NCBI GenBank assembly: GCA_031287575.1
Contig: JAITSV010000042.1
Coordinates: 1-64,000, forward strand
Length of the DNA: 64,000 nucleotides
Direction of reading: 5' to 3'
Source: Desulfovibrio sp.
GTDB lineage: Bacteria > Desulfobacterota > Desulfovibrionia > Desulfovibrionales > Desulfovibrionaceae
The notes beneath the pieces were generated by a model. That model ran no database searches. It had not been told where the DNA came from and worked only from the letters and a program-made list of their open reading frames with translations. This document shows, piece by piece, positions 43,847-53,652 of the stretch (its first letter is position 1; each line of letters begins with the position of its first letter). The translations under genes were made by a program, and so were the position numbers.

Positions 43847-46800
43847 TCAGCCGCCGTGGGTGTCCAGCAGGGTATGGATGCTGCGGCAGGTGGTGCGCAC
43901 CGCCGCGTCAAAGCGTTCCACAAGGGCATTTACTGACGGCACGGTCGCATGCCGCGCGCTTGGCGCATCCGCTTCATTCTCCCCGTCCGAAGGCAGGTCG
44001 CCCGCCAGCAGCAGCCCCAGACGTTCCAGGGCGCGGGCCGCCTCGTGCACTTCGTGGGCGGATATGCTGCCCGCGGCGCCCGCCATGGCGTGGGCGCGTT
44101 CGGACAGGGCGCGCCACGCGCCAGCGGCGTCCGTCCCGATTTCGTTTGGCCCGATTTCGTTTGGCCCGATTTCGTTCGGCCCGATTTCGTTCGACCCAAT
44201 CGCGTCCGGCTTCTCGGCGGCGGCCACCAGGCCGCGCACTTCATCGCCCGCTCCGGAATAGGCGGCCACGAAGCTGCCCAGCACCCGCAGATACAGCCAG
44301 GCCTTGCCGTTCATGCGGCGCACGCCGCTGGCCACGTCCAGCCCCGGCAGGGAGGCGGGCAGATCTTCCGGCGCGGGACGGTGGCCCGTGACGGGCTTGC
44401 CCTCGGCGGTCTGCGGTCGGGATGGCGCTTGCGCAAGGCCCGCGGCGTGAACGCCCGGTGATCCCGCGCCCGATTCCGTGACGCCCGGTCTCGTTGCATC
44501 CGCAGCCGGCCGCGCGGGCAGATGGCGGCGCAGGGTTGCCAGAAGTTCCTGACGTTCAACGGGCTTGGGCAGCCGACCAACGATGCCCGCCCGATGCAGG
44601 GCCGCTTCGTCCTCGCCCTCCACCCGCGCGGTGAAGGCGATGACCGGCGCGCCGGGCCGCAGCCGCAGGCCACCGGAGGCATTGCGCGCCCGGATGGCCA
44701 CGGCGGTCTGGTAGCCATCCATGCCCGGCATCTGGATGTCCAGCAGCACGGCGTCGAAGATGGCATTCTGCGCATTCACCTGTCGGGCCAGTGTGTCCAG
44801 CGCCGCCTCGCCCGAGGGGACGGCTTCCACGGCCACCCCGGCGGCGTTCAGCATTTCGGTGGCCACGGCGCGGTTGATGGGGTTGTCGTCGACCAGCAGT
44901 ACCCGCGCTCCGCGCAGGGCCGGGTCATGGTCGATGGGGGCCGCGACAGGCCCCGGGTGACGGGTGAAGGAGTCTGCATCAACGGCTTGCGGCGTGGCGC
45001 CCTGCCCGGGTTGGCGGGCGCTCGTGATCTCCCGTTGTTTTCGCGTGCCTGTTTCGGCGCGTTTTGCCGTTTCGGGACTGACGGCGCGCAGGGCCGCCTC
45101 GCGCAGGGCGCTCAGCTTCACGGGCTTGATCAGCACCGCCAGCACGCCGAGGTGGGCGGCGGTTTCCGCGTCCGGCTCGCGCCCCATGGCCGCGGCCACC
45201 AGCAGTGGCGGTACGGCCACCCCTTCCTCGCGCAGGTGCATGAGAATGGTGGAGGCCGCGCAGGCACTGGGGATGTCACCCGGTTCGCTCGCGTATTCCG
45301 CCGTGCCCACGGTATTGGGCGCCCCTGCATTGGTCGCTCCGATCACCGGCAGATACAGGCCGCAGAGCACGAAATCCCAGGCGGCCGACGCGGGGCGGGC
45401 GTCCTGTCCTTGGCGCGGGGCGGTCCTGACGCGGTCCGTCGCCTGAACATCCATGTGCTCGGCCCTGTGGTCCACCATATGGTCGGGGGCGGGGAGCCGC
45501 ACCGGACCGTGGTACAGCGCCGTGCGCAGGGCGGCCACGTCGGGCGCCACCTGGCAGCGCACCCCCAGTTGCGCCAGCAGCCGGGCCAGCACGCGCGCGC
45601 AGGCGGGGTTGGCCTCGGCCACCAGCGCCAGCTTTCCCGCCAGCGCAGGCGGGGGCGGGGTGGGTGCTTCCTGATCCTGCGGCAGCCCGAACCGGGCCGT
45701 GAAGCGGAAGGTGCTTCCCCGGCCAGGCTCGCTCTCCACGCCCACGTCCCCACCCATGAGCTGCACCAGCGCGCGCACTATGGACAGCCCAAGGCCCGTG
45801 CCGCCGAAGCGGCGCGATACCGAAACATCGGCCTGGCTGTACGATTCGAACAGCCGCTCGCGCGCCTCCGGCGCGATGCCGATGCCCGTATCGCGTACCG
45901 AGAAGGCCAGTTCCGTATCGCCGCCATGCGAAGGCCTGGCCTGCGTCCGGCTTGCCGCACCGCCTTCCGGTGTTTCCGGTTCGCCGTCCGCGTCGGTTCC
46001 CACGCCCCCCCACATGTCGGCCGTCGTGTCCGCCCTCGCGTCGGCCAGCCCCACGCGGATGACCACCTCGCCCCGTTCGGTGAACTTGAAGGCGTTGGCG
46101 GCCAGGTTTATCAACACCTGCCGCAGCCGCAGCGGGTCGCCCACCAGCACCGGGGGCACGCCGGTGTCGATGTCCACCACCAGTTCGATGTCCTTGACCG
46201 CCAGCCGGTCGTGGAACAGGTCGGTAACCTCCTCCAGCAGGTCGCGGGTGCGGAAGGGGATGGATTCCAGGGTAAGCCGCCCTGCCTCCAGCTTGGAAAA
46301 GTCCAGCACGCCGTTCACCACGCCCAGCAGCGAACGGGCGGAGGAGCGGACCAGATTCAGGTATTCCCGCTGCTTGGGCGCAAGGTCGGTGCCAAGGGTG
46401 ATGTCCACCATGCCGATGACGGCATTCATGGGAGTGCGCAGTTCGTGGGTGACCCCGGCCAGGAATTCGTTCTTGGCGCGGCTGGCGCGTTCCACGCGGG
46501 CCTGGGCGGTGTCCAGCGCCGTGGTGCGTTCGCGCACCATGCGTTCCAGTTCGCCCTGCTGCACGGTCAGCTGGCGTTCGTGGCGCTCCACCTGTTCGAG
46601 CATGGTGTTGAAGGCATCCACCAGCCGGCCGATCTCGTCGTGGCCATGCCGGGCGGCGCGCAGGGCGTAGTTGCGTTCTTCCGTCACCTTGCGGGCCACC
46701 AGGGCCAGCCCGGCCACGGGCACCACCACCGTGCGCCGCAGGATGAGGATGATCAGCACCACCAGCACGAAGCCCACCAGGGTCACGCGCACGGCGCTTT

Positions 46801-47290
46801 CGCGCACCATGGCGGACAGGGCGTCGTCGATGCCGCGCGGCGAGACCATTACCACCACGCTGCCGATCTCTTCGCCCTGGTGGGCCAGAACCTCGCGTTC
46901 GGTGACGACGTCGCCCCCGGAGTCGCCGTTGATGGCGCCGCTCCACGGCACGGGGCGCCAATCCCCGTCGCGCTGCATGCCGCCGAGCAGGGTGGTGCCG
47001 TCACGCTCGAACAGGGCCACCGCGTACACCCGCTGGTCTTCCATTTCCGCCGCGATGACGGCGGAGATGGACACCGTGTCCAGATTCCACGCGGGCACCT
47101 GAAGCTGGCGCGCCACGCGTACGGCCTGCCGCCGCGCGAAGTCCTCTATGTCGCGGTGCAGCTTGCCGCTGGCGGCGGTGTAGTCCATGACCATGAACAC
47201 CACCAGCATGACGGTGGTGACCAGCGTGGTCAGCAGGCCGAGCCGGGTCTGGATGCCGGTGAGCAGATGGCGTGGGGCCTTTTGGGGCAT
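43847..47290 (-). CDS. Hybrid sensor histidine kinase with two receiver-like domains and Hpt
   Basis: 1147 residues. A membrane helix (about 18-36), periplasmic sensor, second helix (about 190-208) and HAMP; HisKA with phospho-His in THELRTPMN (~283); HATPase with N-box NLAANAFKF and G-boxes. A first receiver-like domain (~545-690) lacks the phospho-Asp (WDFVLCGLYLP) and is degenerate. The second (~800-920) is complete (VLLVDDNP, LLDIQMPG). Hpt His is in ERAHAMAGAAGS (~1066). A 15-base tandem repeat adds PNEIG units before it. Lies downstream of murJ. Confidence 0.92.
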   Translation of the reverse strand: MPQKAPRHLLTGIQTRLGLLTTLVTTVMLVVFMVMDYTAASGKLHRDIEDFARRQAVRVARQLQVPAWNLDTVSISAVIAAEMEDQRVYAVALFERDGTTLLGGMQRDGDWRPVPWSGAINGDSGGDVVTEREVLAHQGEEIGSVVVMVSPRGIDDALSAMVRESAVRVTLVGFVLVVLIILILRRTVVVPVAGLALVARKVTEERNYALRAARHGHDEIGRLVDAFNTMLEQVERHERQLTVQQGELERMVRERTTALDTAQARVERASRAKNEFLAGVTHELRTPMNAVIGMVDITLGTDLAPKQREYLNLVRSSARSLLGVVNGVLDFSKLEAGRLTLESIPFRTRDLLEEVTDLFHDRLAVKDIELVVDIDTGVPPVLVGDPLRLRQVLINLAANAFKFTERGEVVIRVGLADARADTTADMWGGVGTDADGEPETPEGGAASRTQARPSHGGDTELAFSVRDTGIGIAPEARERLFESYSQADVSVSRRFGGTGLGLSIVRALVQLMGGDVGVESEPGRGSTFRFTARFGLPQDQEAPTPPPPALAGKLALVAEANPACARVLARLLAQLGVRCQVAPDVAALRTALYHGPVRLPAPDHMVDHRAEHMDVQATDRVRTAPRQGQDARPASAAWDFVLCGLYLPVIGATNAGAPNTVGTAEYASEPGDIPSACAASTILMHLREEGVAVPPLLVAAAMGREPDAETAAHLGVLAVLIKPVKLSALREAALRAVSPETAKRAETGTRKQREITSARQPGQGATPQAVDADSFTRHPGPVAAPIDHDPALRGARVLLVDDNPINRAVATEMLNAAGVAVEAVPSGEAALDTLARQVNAQNAIFDAVLLDIQMPGMDGYQTAVAIRARNASGGLRLRPGAPVIAFTARVEGEDEAALHRAGIVGRLPKPVERQELLATLRRHLPARPAADATRPGVTESGAGSPGVHAAGLAQAPSRPQTAEGKPVTGHRPAPEDLPASLPGLDVASGVRRMNGKAWLYLRVLGSFVAAYSGAGDEVRGLVAAAEKPDAIGSNEIGPNEIGPNEIGPNEIGTDAAGAWRALSERAHAMAGAAGSISAHEVHEAARALERLGLLLAGDLPSDGENEADAPSARHATVPSVNALVERFDAAVRTTCRSIHTLLDTHGG
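44135..44195. repeat. 15-base tandem repeat in the hybrid kinase gene
   Basis: Four near-identical units of CCCGATTTCGTTTGG, in frame, encoding four PNEIG repeats just before the Hpt domain. Confidence 0.85.
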
Positions 47291-47433
47291 GCGGCGTCCC
47301 TTGTGCGTGCCAGTCGTATGCGTGCCGTTCGTGTGTGGACGGGCGGCTGCCGAGGTGGCCCGGTCGTGCCGTCTCCGTGCTGTAGCGCCTTCCGCGGCAA
47401 GGGGCGGGGCACAAGGCGGGCATACCAGCCAGC

Positions 47434-49182
47434 CTAGCCTGTTTTATCGCTTCGCACAACGCGCAGCAGCGCGCGCGCGTCACGGCTGCGGCAGCACAGC
47501 GAAAGGACTATGTACAGCAGAGCGGCCAGGGGCACTCCCAAGGCCAGACGCATGGCGGGGTGCAGCGCGGGCGCGGCCCATGCCGTGCCGGCGCCTGCCC
47601 CCGCCAGCCACCATGCGGGCAGGCAGGCCGCGCAGGCCAGTGCCGTGTGCAGCAGTGCGGCGCGCGGGTACAGGTCCACGGGGACGCCGTCGCGCCGCAG
47701 GGCCAGAACCAGGCAGGCCGTGTTGACCCACGCCGCGCAACTGGCGGCCAGCGCGGGTCCGGCCACCCCCAGCGGCTCCAGCAGCAACGCGCCAAGACCC
47801 AGGGTGACAGCCACCGACGCCAGCCCCGCCGCCACCGGAGCGCCCGTGGCCTGGCGGGCGTTGCAGGCGGCCAGCAGCGGGCGGGTGACGGCAAAGGCGG
47901 GGATGCCTGGCGCATAGGCCAGCAGCGCCGCCACCGTGGCGTCCACGGCCTGGCGGTCGAAGGCCCCGTGGCCGAACAGCAGGGCGACCAGCGGCACGGC
48001 CACGGCGGCAAGGCCCAGGGCCGAGGGCAGGCTGATGAACAGGGAGAGGCGCAGGGCATCGCCCAGCATCCGGCGGAAGGCGTCGTGCGGGTGCGCGGAG
48101 CCGGGCTGGTCCGAGGACACGGCTTGTCCGGCTTGTCCGGCGTGCCCGGCTTGCGCGGAAAGGGCGGGCAGGGCGGCCACGCCCACGGCCACGCCGAAGA
48201 TCCCCAGCGGGAATTCCATCAGCCGTTCCGCGTAGTACAGCGCGGTGACGCTGCCTTCGGACAGGAACGAGGCCAGCAGGGTGCAGACCAGCACGTTGAG
48301 TTGCTGGACCGATGCGCCGAACACCCCGGCGGGCAGGGCGCGGGCCGTGTCGTCGGCCTGCGGGTCGCGGGGGGGCAGGGGGGTGCGCCAGCGCAACCCC
48401 AGGCGGTGCAAGGCGGGCAGTTGCAGGCCCAACTGGGCCACGCCGCCCGCCAGCACGCCGCAGGCCAGCAGGGTGGCCGCGTCGCCGAACCCGGCCAGGG
48501 CCAGCCCGCCCGTGGCCATGACGACCAGATTGAGCACCGCCGGGGCCAGCGCGGGGGGTAGAAAGCGTCCGTGGGCGTGCAGCATGCCCGCGCACAGCGC
48601 GGCGCAGGTGGCGGCCACCCCGTAGGGCAGGCAGATGCGCAGGAGGTGCGCGGCCCGTTCCGCCACGCCCGGCGGGGCGTCCGGCAGACTGCTGCTGGGC
48701 GCGCCAAAGCCGGGGGCCAGCAGCAGGGCCAGGGGATGGGCCAGGGCCATGCCCAAAAGGCACAGCAGGGCCAACGGTAACAGCGCGCGCAGCACCACCC
48801 CGCGCCCGAAGGCGAAGGCCCGCGCGTCACCCCCTTGTTCGCGCAGGCGCACGAAGGCGGGGGTGAACGCCAGCGACACCGCACCTTCGCCGAGCAGGCG
48901 GCGCATGAGGTTGGGCAGGCGGAAGGCCACGAAGAAGGCGTCGGCCCCGGCACCGGCGCCCAGGATGTGCGCGGTCAGCGCGTCGCGCGCGTAGCCCAGC
49001 ACCCGCGACATCAGGGTGGCCCCGGCCACGGTGGCGGCGTTGCGGGCCAGGGCCGTGCCGGCCGGATTGGTGGTGTCCGGGGGGGTGCAGTCCGGGGCCG
49101 TGCAGTCCGGGGCCGTGCTGTTCGGGGGCGTGCTGTTCGGCGGCGAGCTTTTCGGGCCGGTCTGGGCTGTGGGTGGCGTCAT
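47434..49182 (-). CDS. murJ: Lipid II flippase MurJ (MviN)
   Basis: 582 residues, about 14 hydrophobic helices. Typical opening ARNAATVAGATLMSRVLGYARDALTAHILGAGAGADAFFVAFRLPNLMRRLLGEGAVSLAFTPAF region (residues ~45-110) identifies MurJ, which moves lipid II across the inner membrane. The first ~43 residues are a Pro/Asn/Thr/Cys repeat leader made by a 15-base tandem repeat (49085-49155), absent from the family. AAGGA precedes ATG 49182. A start near the conserved domain cannot be excluded. Confidence 0.92.
   Translation of the reverse strand: MTPPTAQTGPKSSPPNSTPPNSTAPDCTAPDCTPPDTTNPAGTALARNAATVAGATLMSRVLGYARDALTAHILGAGAGADAFFVAFRLPNLMRRLLGEGAVSLAFTPAFVRLREQGGDARAFAFGRGVVLRALLPLALLCLLGMALAHPLALLLAPGFGAPSSSLPDAPPGVAERAAHLLRICLPYGVAATCAALCAGMLHAHGRFLPPALAPAVLNLVVMATGGLALAGFGDAATLLACGVLAGGVAQLGLQLPALHRLGLRWRTPLPPRDPQADDTARALPAGVFGASVQQLNVLVCTLLASFLSEGSVTALYYAERLMEFPLGIFGVAVGVAALPALSAQAGHAGQAGQAVSSDQPGSAHPHDAFRRMLGDALRLSLFISLPSALGLAAVAVPLVALLFGHGAFDRQAVDATVAALLAYAPGIPAFAVTRPLLAACNARQATGAPVAAGLASVAVTLGLGALLLEPLGVAGPALAASCAAWVNTACLVLALRRDGVPVDLYPRAALLHTALACAACLPAWWLAGAGAGTAWAAPALHPAMRLALGVPLAALLYIVLSLCCRSRDARALLRVVRSDKTG
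49085..49155. repeat. 15-base tandem repeat at the 5' end of murJ
   Basis: Unit GTGCAGTCCGGGGCC with variants, four to five times, in frame. Encodes the PPNST/APDCT leader repeats. Confidence 0.8.
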
Positions 49183-49590
49183 GCCGGGTCCTTGCGTGTA
49201 AGGGGGATGGGGCGTGACCGCCCGGCGCGCAGTGTAGCGCAGCGTCCCCGGCCTGGGAACCCGGCGGCCCTTTCCGGAATGCGGGCGCGGCTACCGGTGC
49301 GCCGTCCGGAAATTCCGGATTGCCATGCCGGGGCCGTGAGGACGGTTATGCAGCCGCCGCGAACATGCCACGAAATCGGGGCGTTGCGGTGCCGGATGGA
49401 CGCGCGCCCATCCGGCTGCGGGAGTTGTTATTTCCGGCGGCTTGTATTACGCCCACCTGACGGGCCGTTGCGGCCCCGCATGAGCAGACGAGCAGATGAA
49501 CAGACGGGACTCATCCTTCGGCCGCCCGCGTGGTGGGCCGCACGCGCGTGGCACGCGCGGCAAGCTGGCAAGGCATAGGGGGTATGCCGC
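49183..49590. other. Intergenic, nothing recognised
   Basis: 408 bases between divergent murJ and the GGDEF/EAL gene. No repeat, RNA gene or clear promoter was identified. Confidence 0.35.
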
Positions 49591-51579
49591 GTGAGCGACC
49601 AGAAGGGACAGGACTCCGCGGAGAACGTGTGGCACGACGCAGCCACCGGGCACGGCCAGTCGCCGGGTCCGGTGGACGGGCACGCCCCGCATCCCGGCGG
49701 CACGCCGCATGATTCCGGGCGGGATCCCCTGCCCGACCTGCCCCCGCCCGCCGCGCCCCTTTCCGCCGTGACCACCGACCCCGCCCTTCATGCCTCGCCG
49801 CAGATTTCCCCGGGTCCCGATCCGTACGACGACGCACCCTCCCGCGCCCGCCACGCCGTGCCCTTTCCGCATGCCCCGTCTCCCCTGCCGGAAGGCGACA
49901 CCGCGCAGAGCTTCCGCGTGCTGGCCGATCACCTGGCCGACTGGGAGAGCTGGGAGGACGCCGGCGGCAAGGTGGTGTTCGTCACCCCCGCCTGCCAGCG
50001 CATCACCGGCTATTCCCTGGAATCGTTCCGCGTCAACGCCCGGTTCATCGAGGGCATCATGCACCCCGAGGACCTGCCCCTGTGGCGCAAGCACCGCGAC
50101 ATGGTGGCGTCCGGCGCGGAGATGGTCGAGGTGGAGGTGCGCGTGCGCACCCAGGACGGCCGTGAACGCTGGCTGGCATGCACCAGCCGCCGCCTGCACG
50201 ACGCCGACGGCACGTCGCTGGGGGTGCGCTTCAGCGGGCGCGACGTCACCGACCGCAAGATCATGCTCACCCAGATGAAGCACCAGGCCTGGCACGATCC
50301 GCTCACCGGGCTGCCCAACCGCGCCCTGTGCCTGGACCGCATCGACCGTTCGCTGCACCGCGCCCGGCGCGGGGCGGACAATGTGTGCGCCGTGGCCTTT
50401 CTGGACCTGGACCGCTTCAAGGTGGTCAACGATTCCATGGGCAACGCCGCGGGCGACCAGGTGCTGCGCGAGGTGGCCCGGCGCCTGGCCGAGAACACCC
50501 GCACCATCGACACCGTGTCGCGCCTGGGCAGCGACGAATTCATCCTGCTGCTGGACGAGGTGCGCTCCGAAGAAGAGGCCCTGATCACGGTGCGGCGCAT
50601 CTGCACCTCGATCGAGCCGCCGCTGGAGGTGGCGGGCCGCCAGATCCGCATTTCCGCCAGCGTGGGCGTGGTGATGAACCGGGGCGGCGGCAACGCCGAC
50701 GAGATGCTGCGCAACGCCAACATCGCCATGCACCACGTGAAGGAACACGGCGGCGACGGCATGGCGGTGTTCCAGCCTTCCATGCTCGAGCAGGCCATGA
50801 ACCTGATGCAGCTGGAAATCGACCTGCACCGGGCGCTGGACAACAACGAATTCTTCCTGGTCTACCAGCCCATCATGTCGCTGCACGACCGCAAGCTGAC
50901 CGGCTTCGAGGCGCTGGTGCGCTGGAACCACCCGGACCGGGGCATCGTGGGGCCGTCGGAATTCATTCCCGTGTCCGAATCCACCGGGCAGATCCACCAG
51001 GTGGGCCGCTGGGTGCTGGCAGAGGCGTGCCGCGCCCTGGCCGCCTGGCGCGAACAGCAACCCTCCATGCGCGGCGTGGTCATGCACGTGAACCTTTCGG
51101 CGCGGCAGCTTTCGCAGCCGGGCCTCGTCGAACAGGTGGGCGCCGTGCTGCGCGAGACGGGCCTGCCCGCCAGGTGCCTGAAGCTGGAAGTGACCGAGAC
51201 CATGCTGATGGAAAACCCGGACTACGCCAACCTGGTGCTGCGCAGGCTGAAGGAAATCGGCGTGCGGCTGTGCATCGACGACTTCGGCACCGGGTATTCC
51301 TCGCTCAGCTACCTGCAGCAGTTTCCCATCGACACCCTGAAGGTGGACCAGAGCTTCGTGGCGCGCATGTGCCGCGAGCCGGGGCACTTCAAGATCGTGC
51401 AGGCGGTGGTGGCGCTGGCGCACAGCCTTGGCCTGGACGTGGTGGCCGAGGGCGTGGAGGAAGAGGAGCAGCGCATCATGCTGTCCGAACTTTCGTGCGA
51501 GGGCGGCCAGGGCTACCTGTTCTCGCGCCCGTTGCCGGGCGAGGACGTGCCCGGCCTGTTCGGCGTCAAGGGACACTAG
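49591..51579 (+). CDS. PAS-GGDEF-EAL cyclic-di-GMP protein
   Basis: 662 residues from a GTG start with GGGGG upstream. A ~110-residue Pro-rich leader, a PAS domain (WESWEDAGGKVVFVTPACQRITGYS... to DVTDRK), then GGDEF and EAL domains. The GGDEF motif reads GSDEF (313-317), so cyclase activity is doubtful. The EAL domain is intact (EALVRW 440-445, NLSARQL, ETMLMEN, DDFGTGYSSL), predicting c-di-GMP hydrolysis. No membrane segment: a cytoplasmic sensor. Confidence 0.92.
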   Translation: MSDQKGQDSAENVWHDAATGHGQSPGPVDGHAPHPGGTPHDSGRDPLPDLPPPAAPLSAVTTDPALHASPQISPGPDPYDDAPSRARHAVPFPHAPSPLPEGDTAQSFRVLADHLADWESWEDAGGKVVFVTPACQRITGYSLESFRVNARFIEGIMHPEDLPLWRKHRDMVASGAEMVEVEVRVRTQDGRERWLACTSRRLHDADGTSLGVRFSGRDVTDRKIMLTQMKHQAWHDPLTGLPNRALCLDRIDRSLHRARRGADNVCAVAFLDLDRFKVVNDSMGNAAGDQVLREVARRLAENTRTIDTVSRLGSDEFILLLDEVRSEEEALITVRRICTSIEPPLEVAGRQIRISASVGVVMNRGGGNADEMLRNANIAMHHVKEHGGDGMAVFQPSMLEQAMNLMQLEIDLHRALDNNEFFLVYQPIMSLHDRKLTGFEALVRWNHPDRGIVGPSEFIPVSESTGQIHQVGRWVLAEACRALAAWREQQPSMRGVVMHVNLSARQLSQPGLVEQVGAVLRETGLPARCLKLEVTETMLMENPDYANLVLRRLKEIGVRLCIDDFGTGYSSLSYLQQFPIDTLKVDQSFVARMCREPGHFKIVQAVVALAHSLGLDVVAEGVEEEEQRIMLSELSCEGGQGYLFSRPLPGEDVPGLFGVKGH

Positions 51580-51777
51580 GAAAGGACACCAGGGCGGGCC
51601 TGCCTCGCCCCCATCCCCGTGCCGCCCCGTTGCGGATGGCACCGCCGGTACCCCTGGCGGGGGATTTTTCCCCATGCTCTTTCGGGACTACCCCCCTTTC
51701 GCCGAGGCTCTTCCGTGGTGTATGCTGCCGGACGCGGGAAGGATTTGCGCCCCGCGCCACGCATCCAAGGAGCCGTC

Positions 51778-52233
51778 ATGCGTCATGTGGAGTGGTCGAA
51801 CCGGTTCAGCGTGGGCGTATCGGAACTGGACGCCCAGCATGTCCGCATCATCGAACTGCTGAACGACATGGCCGAGGCCGCCGCCTGCCCGGAGGACGGC
51901 AGCCGCCTGCGCGCCGTGCTGTCCGGCCTGAAGGCCCATGCCGCCGCGCATTTTTCGGCCGAGGAAGCCGTGGTGCGCCAGGTGGCGCCGGAACTGCTGG
52001 CCTTTCATCAGGGCGAACACCTGAAGTTTCTTTCGCGGGTGCGCGAATTCACCCTGGCCCTCGACGCGGACGACCACCCGCCCATGCTGCCGCTGGAGAT
52101 GTTTCACTTCCTGAAGTCGTGGTTCGAAGACCACATTCAGGGCGTGGACATGCAGTACGCGGCGCGGCTGCGCCACGGCCCCGACGAGGGGAGTGGACCG
52201 GCCACGGGGACGGATTCCGGCCCGCGGGAATAG
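51778..52233 (+). CDS. Bacteriohemerythrin
   Basis: 151-residue non-haem diiron oxygen-binding protein. Starts WSNRFSVGVSELDAQH and keeps the ligand pattern: HVRIIE, HAAAHF/SAEE, HQGEH and HIQGVD. In Desulfovibrio such proteins help sense or handle oxygen. AAGGAG precedes ATG 51778. A short Gly/Pro/Thr tail follows the domain. It sits 198 bases after the GGDEF/EAL gene. Confidence 0.93.
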   Translation: MRHVEWSNRFSVGVSELDAQHVRIIELLNDMAEAAACPEDGSRLRAVLSGLKAHAAAHFSAEEAVVRQVAPELLAFHQGEHLKFLSRVREFTLALDADDHPPMLPLEMFHFLKSWFEDHIQGVDMQYAARLRHGPDEGSGPATGTDSGPRE

Positions 52234-52274
52234 CCCGCCCCGTCACGCGTGCCCCGCGCCGCCGCCGTCCCCGA

Positions 52275-52320
52275 TGCGTGGGTCGCGTGGGTCGCGTGGG
52301 GTGCGTGGGTCGCGTGGGGC
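52275..52320. repeat. 9-base tandem repeat, non-coding
   Basis: Unit GCGTGGGTC repeated about five times between the bacteriohemerythrin gene and the exonuclease gene. Confidence 0.7.
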
Positions 52321-52431
52321 ATGTCGGTCAGGCCATATGGACCATACGGACCGTGCTTGCCGCACAGGCTGCGGCGACGTCTTTTCGTCCCTTCCCGCAC
52401 ACTCCGTCATGTCCGCACGCAGGGAGGCCCC

Positions 52432-53211
52432 GTGCTGCTCAAGCTGTATTCCTGGAACGTCAACGGCATCCGCGCCCTGAGCGGCAAGCCGGAATGGAAC
52501 TGGTTCGCCGGGTGCGACGGCCACATCGTGGGCCTGCAGGAAACCAAGGCCGAGCCGGAGCAGGTGCCCGCCGCCCACCGCGAGCCGGAGGGCTGGAAGG
52601 CGTGGTGGCTGGCCTCGCGGGTGAAGAAGGGCTACTCCGGGGTGGCCGTGTTCAGCCGGGTGGAGCCGCTGGCCGTGCACCTGGACATGCCCGACCTCGC
52701 CTGGCAGGGCGAAGGCCGGTGCATCCATCTGGAATTTCCGGCCTTCCACTACTTCAACATCTATTTTCCCAACGGCGGGCAGGGCGAGGAACGCCTGAAC
52801 TACAAGCTGGGTTTCTACGACGCCTTCCTGAATCACGCCGAAAACCTGCGCCGTCACAAGCCCATCGTGGTCTGCGGCGACTTCAACACCGCGCACCGGC
52901 CCATCGACCTTGCCCGGCCCAAGGACAACGAGGACGTCTCCGGCTTTCTGCCCGTCGAACGGGCATGGATGGACCACTTCACGGCGGCGGGCTACGTGGA
53001 CACCTTCCGGCTGGTGCAGGGCGACACGCCCCACGCCTATTCGTGGTGGTCGTACAAGACCCGCGCCCGCGAACGGAACGTGGGCTGGCGCATCGACTAC
53101 TTCTTCGTGTCCGAGGAACTGCGCGGCGCGGTGCGCGACGCGTGGATAGACATGCACGTCATGGGGTCGGACCATTGCCCGGTGGGGCTGGCGCTGGACG
53201 TGGACATGTAG
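52432..53211 (+). CDS. xth: Exodeoxyribonuclease III family AP endonuclease
   Basis: 259 residues. Repairs abasic sites. Motifs: YSWNVNGIRA, metal ligand in LQETKAE, YSGVAVFSR, CGDFNTAHRPIDL, GWRIDYFFVS, GSDHCPVGL. GTG 52432 preceded by AGGGAGG and giving the family N-terminus is chosen over longer starts. Confidence 0.95.
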   Translation: MLLKLYSWNVNGIRALSGKPEWNWFAGCDGHIVGLQETKAEPEQVPAAHREPEGWKAWWLASRVKKGYSGVAVFSRVEPLAVHLDMPDLAWQGEGRCIHLEFPAFHYFNIYFPNGGQGEERLNYKLGFYDAFLNHAENLRRHKPIVVCGDFNTAHRPIDLARPKDNEDVSGFLPVERAWMDHFTAAGYVDTFRLVQGDTPHAYSWWSYKTRARERNVGWRIDYFFVSEELRGAVRDAWIDMHVMGSDHCPVGLALDVDM

Positions 53212-53411
53212 CGGGCGGGTCTGGCGGCGGGACTGATGACGGGCTGGCCGTGGCCGGATGGCTGGCGCGCGGGGCGCCCGGACTACGGGCGCACGGACTA
53301 CGGGCGCACGGACGGGCACCGCTGGCGCATGCGGCGCGCACCGGTACGGCGCAACCGTGCGCCCAACACAATGGGCGCATGGGCGCAAGGCTGCCGAACA
53401 CACGAAAGATC

Positions 53412-53455
53412 AAGGGGCATGTCCGCCATGATGGTGACGGGCATGCCCCTTTGGC
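53412..53455 (-). terminator. Hairpin between xth and the 63-residue ORF
   Basis: AAGGGGCATG / CATGCCCCTTTG arms around an inner GTC/GAC pairing. Lies between convergent genes. Confidence 0.6.
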
Positions 53456-53460
53456 GTGCG

Positions 53461-53652
53461 CTATTTGCAGGCGGCGGGAACGGCAACCCCGCCGAGCCCG
53501 GCGAGGATGTGGTTCAGCGCTTCGCACAGGTCGGGCGACAGGTGCGTGTCGCTGCCCAGCAGTTGCACCACCTCGGTCACCGAGGCGTCCACCGGCACGG
53601 GCAAGCCCGATTCCCGGGCCAGCCGGATGAGTTCTTCGCGTATTTCGCGCAT
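53461..53652 (-). CDS. Small helical protein, unknown
   Basis: 63 residues, mostly helical (MREIREELIRLARESG, VTEVVQLLGSD, LCEALNHILAGLGG). A GGGGGG ribosome site lies before the ATG and a hairpin follows the stop, which supports a real gene. No family recognised. Confidence 0.55.
   Translation of the reverse strand: MREIREELIRLARESGLPVPVDASVTEVVQLLGSDTHLSPDLCEALNHILAGLGGVAVPAACK

Noticed and set aside
52270..52325. CRISPR-like array
   Set aside because: Contiguous 9-base tandem repeats with no spacers; no cas genes in the window.
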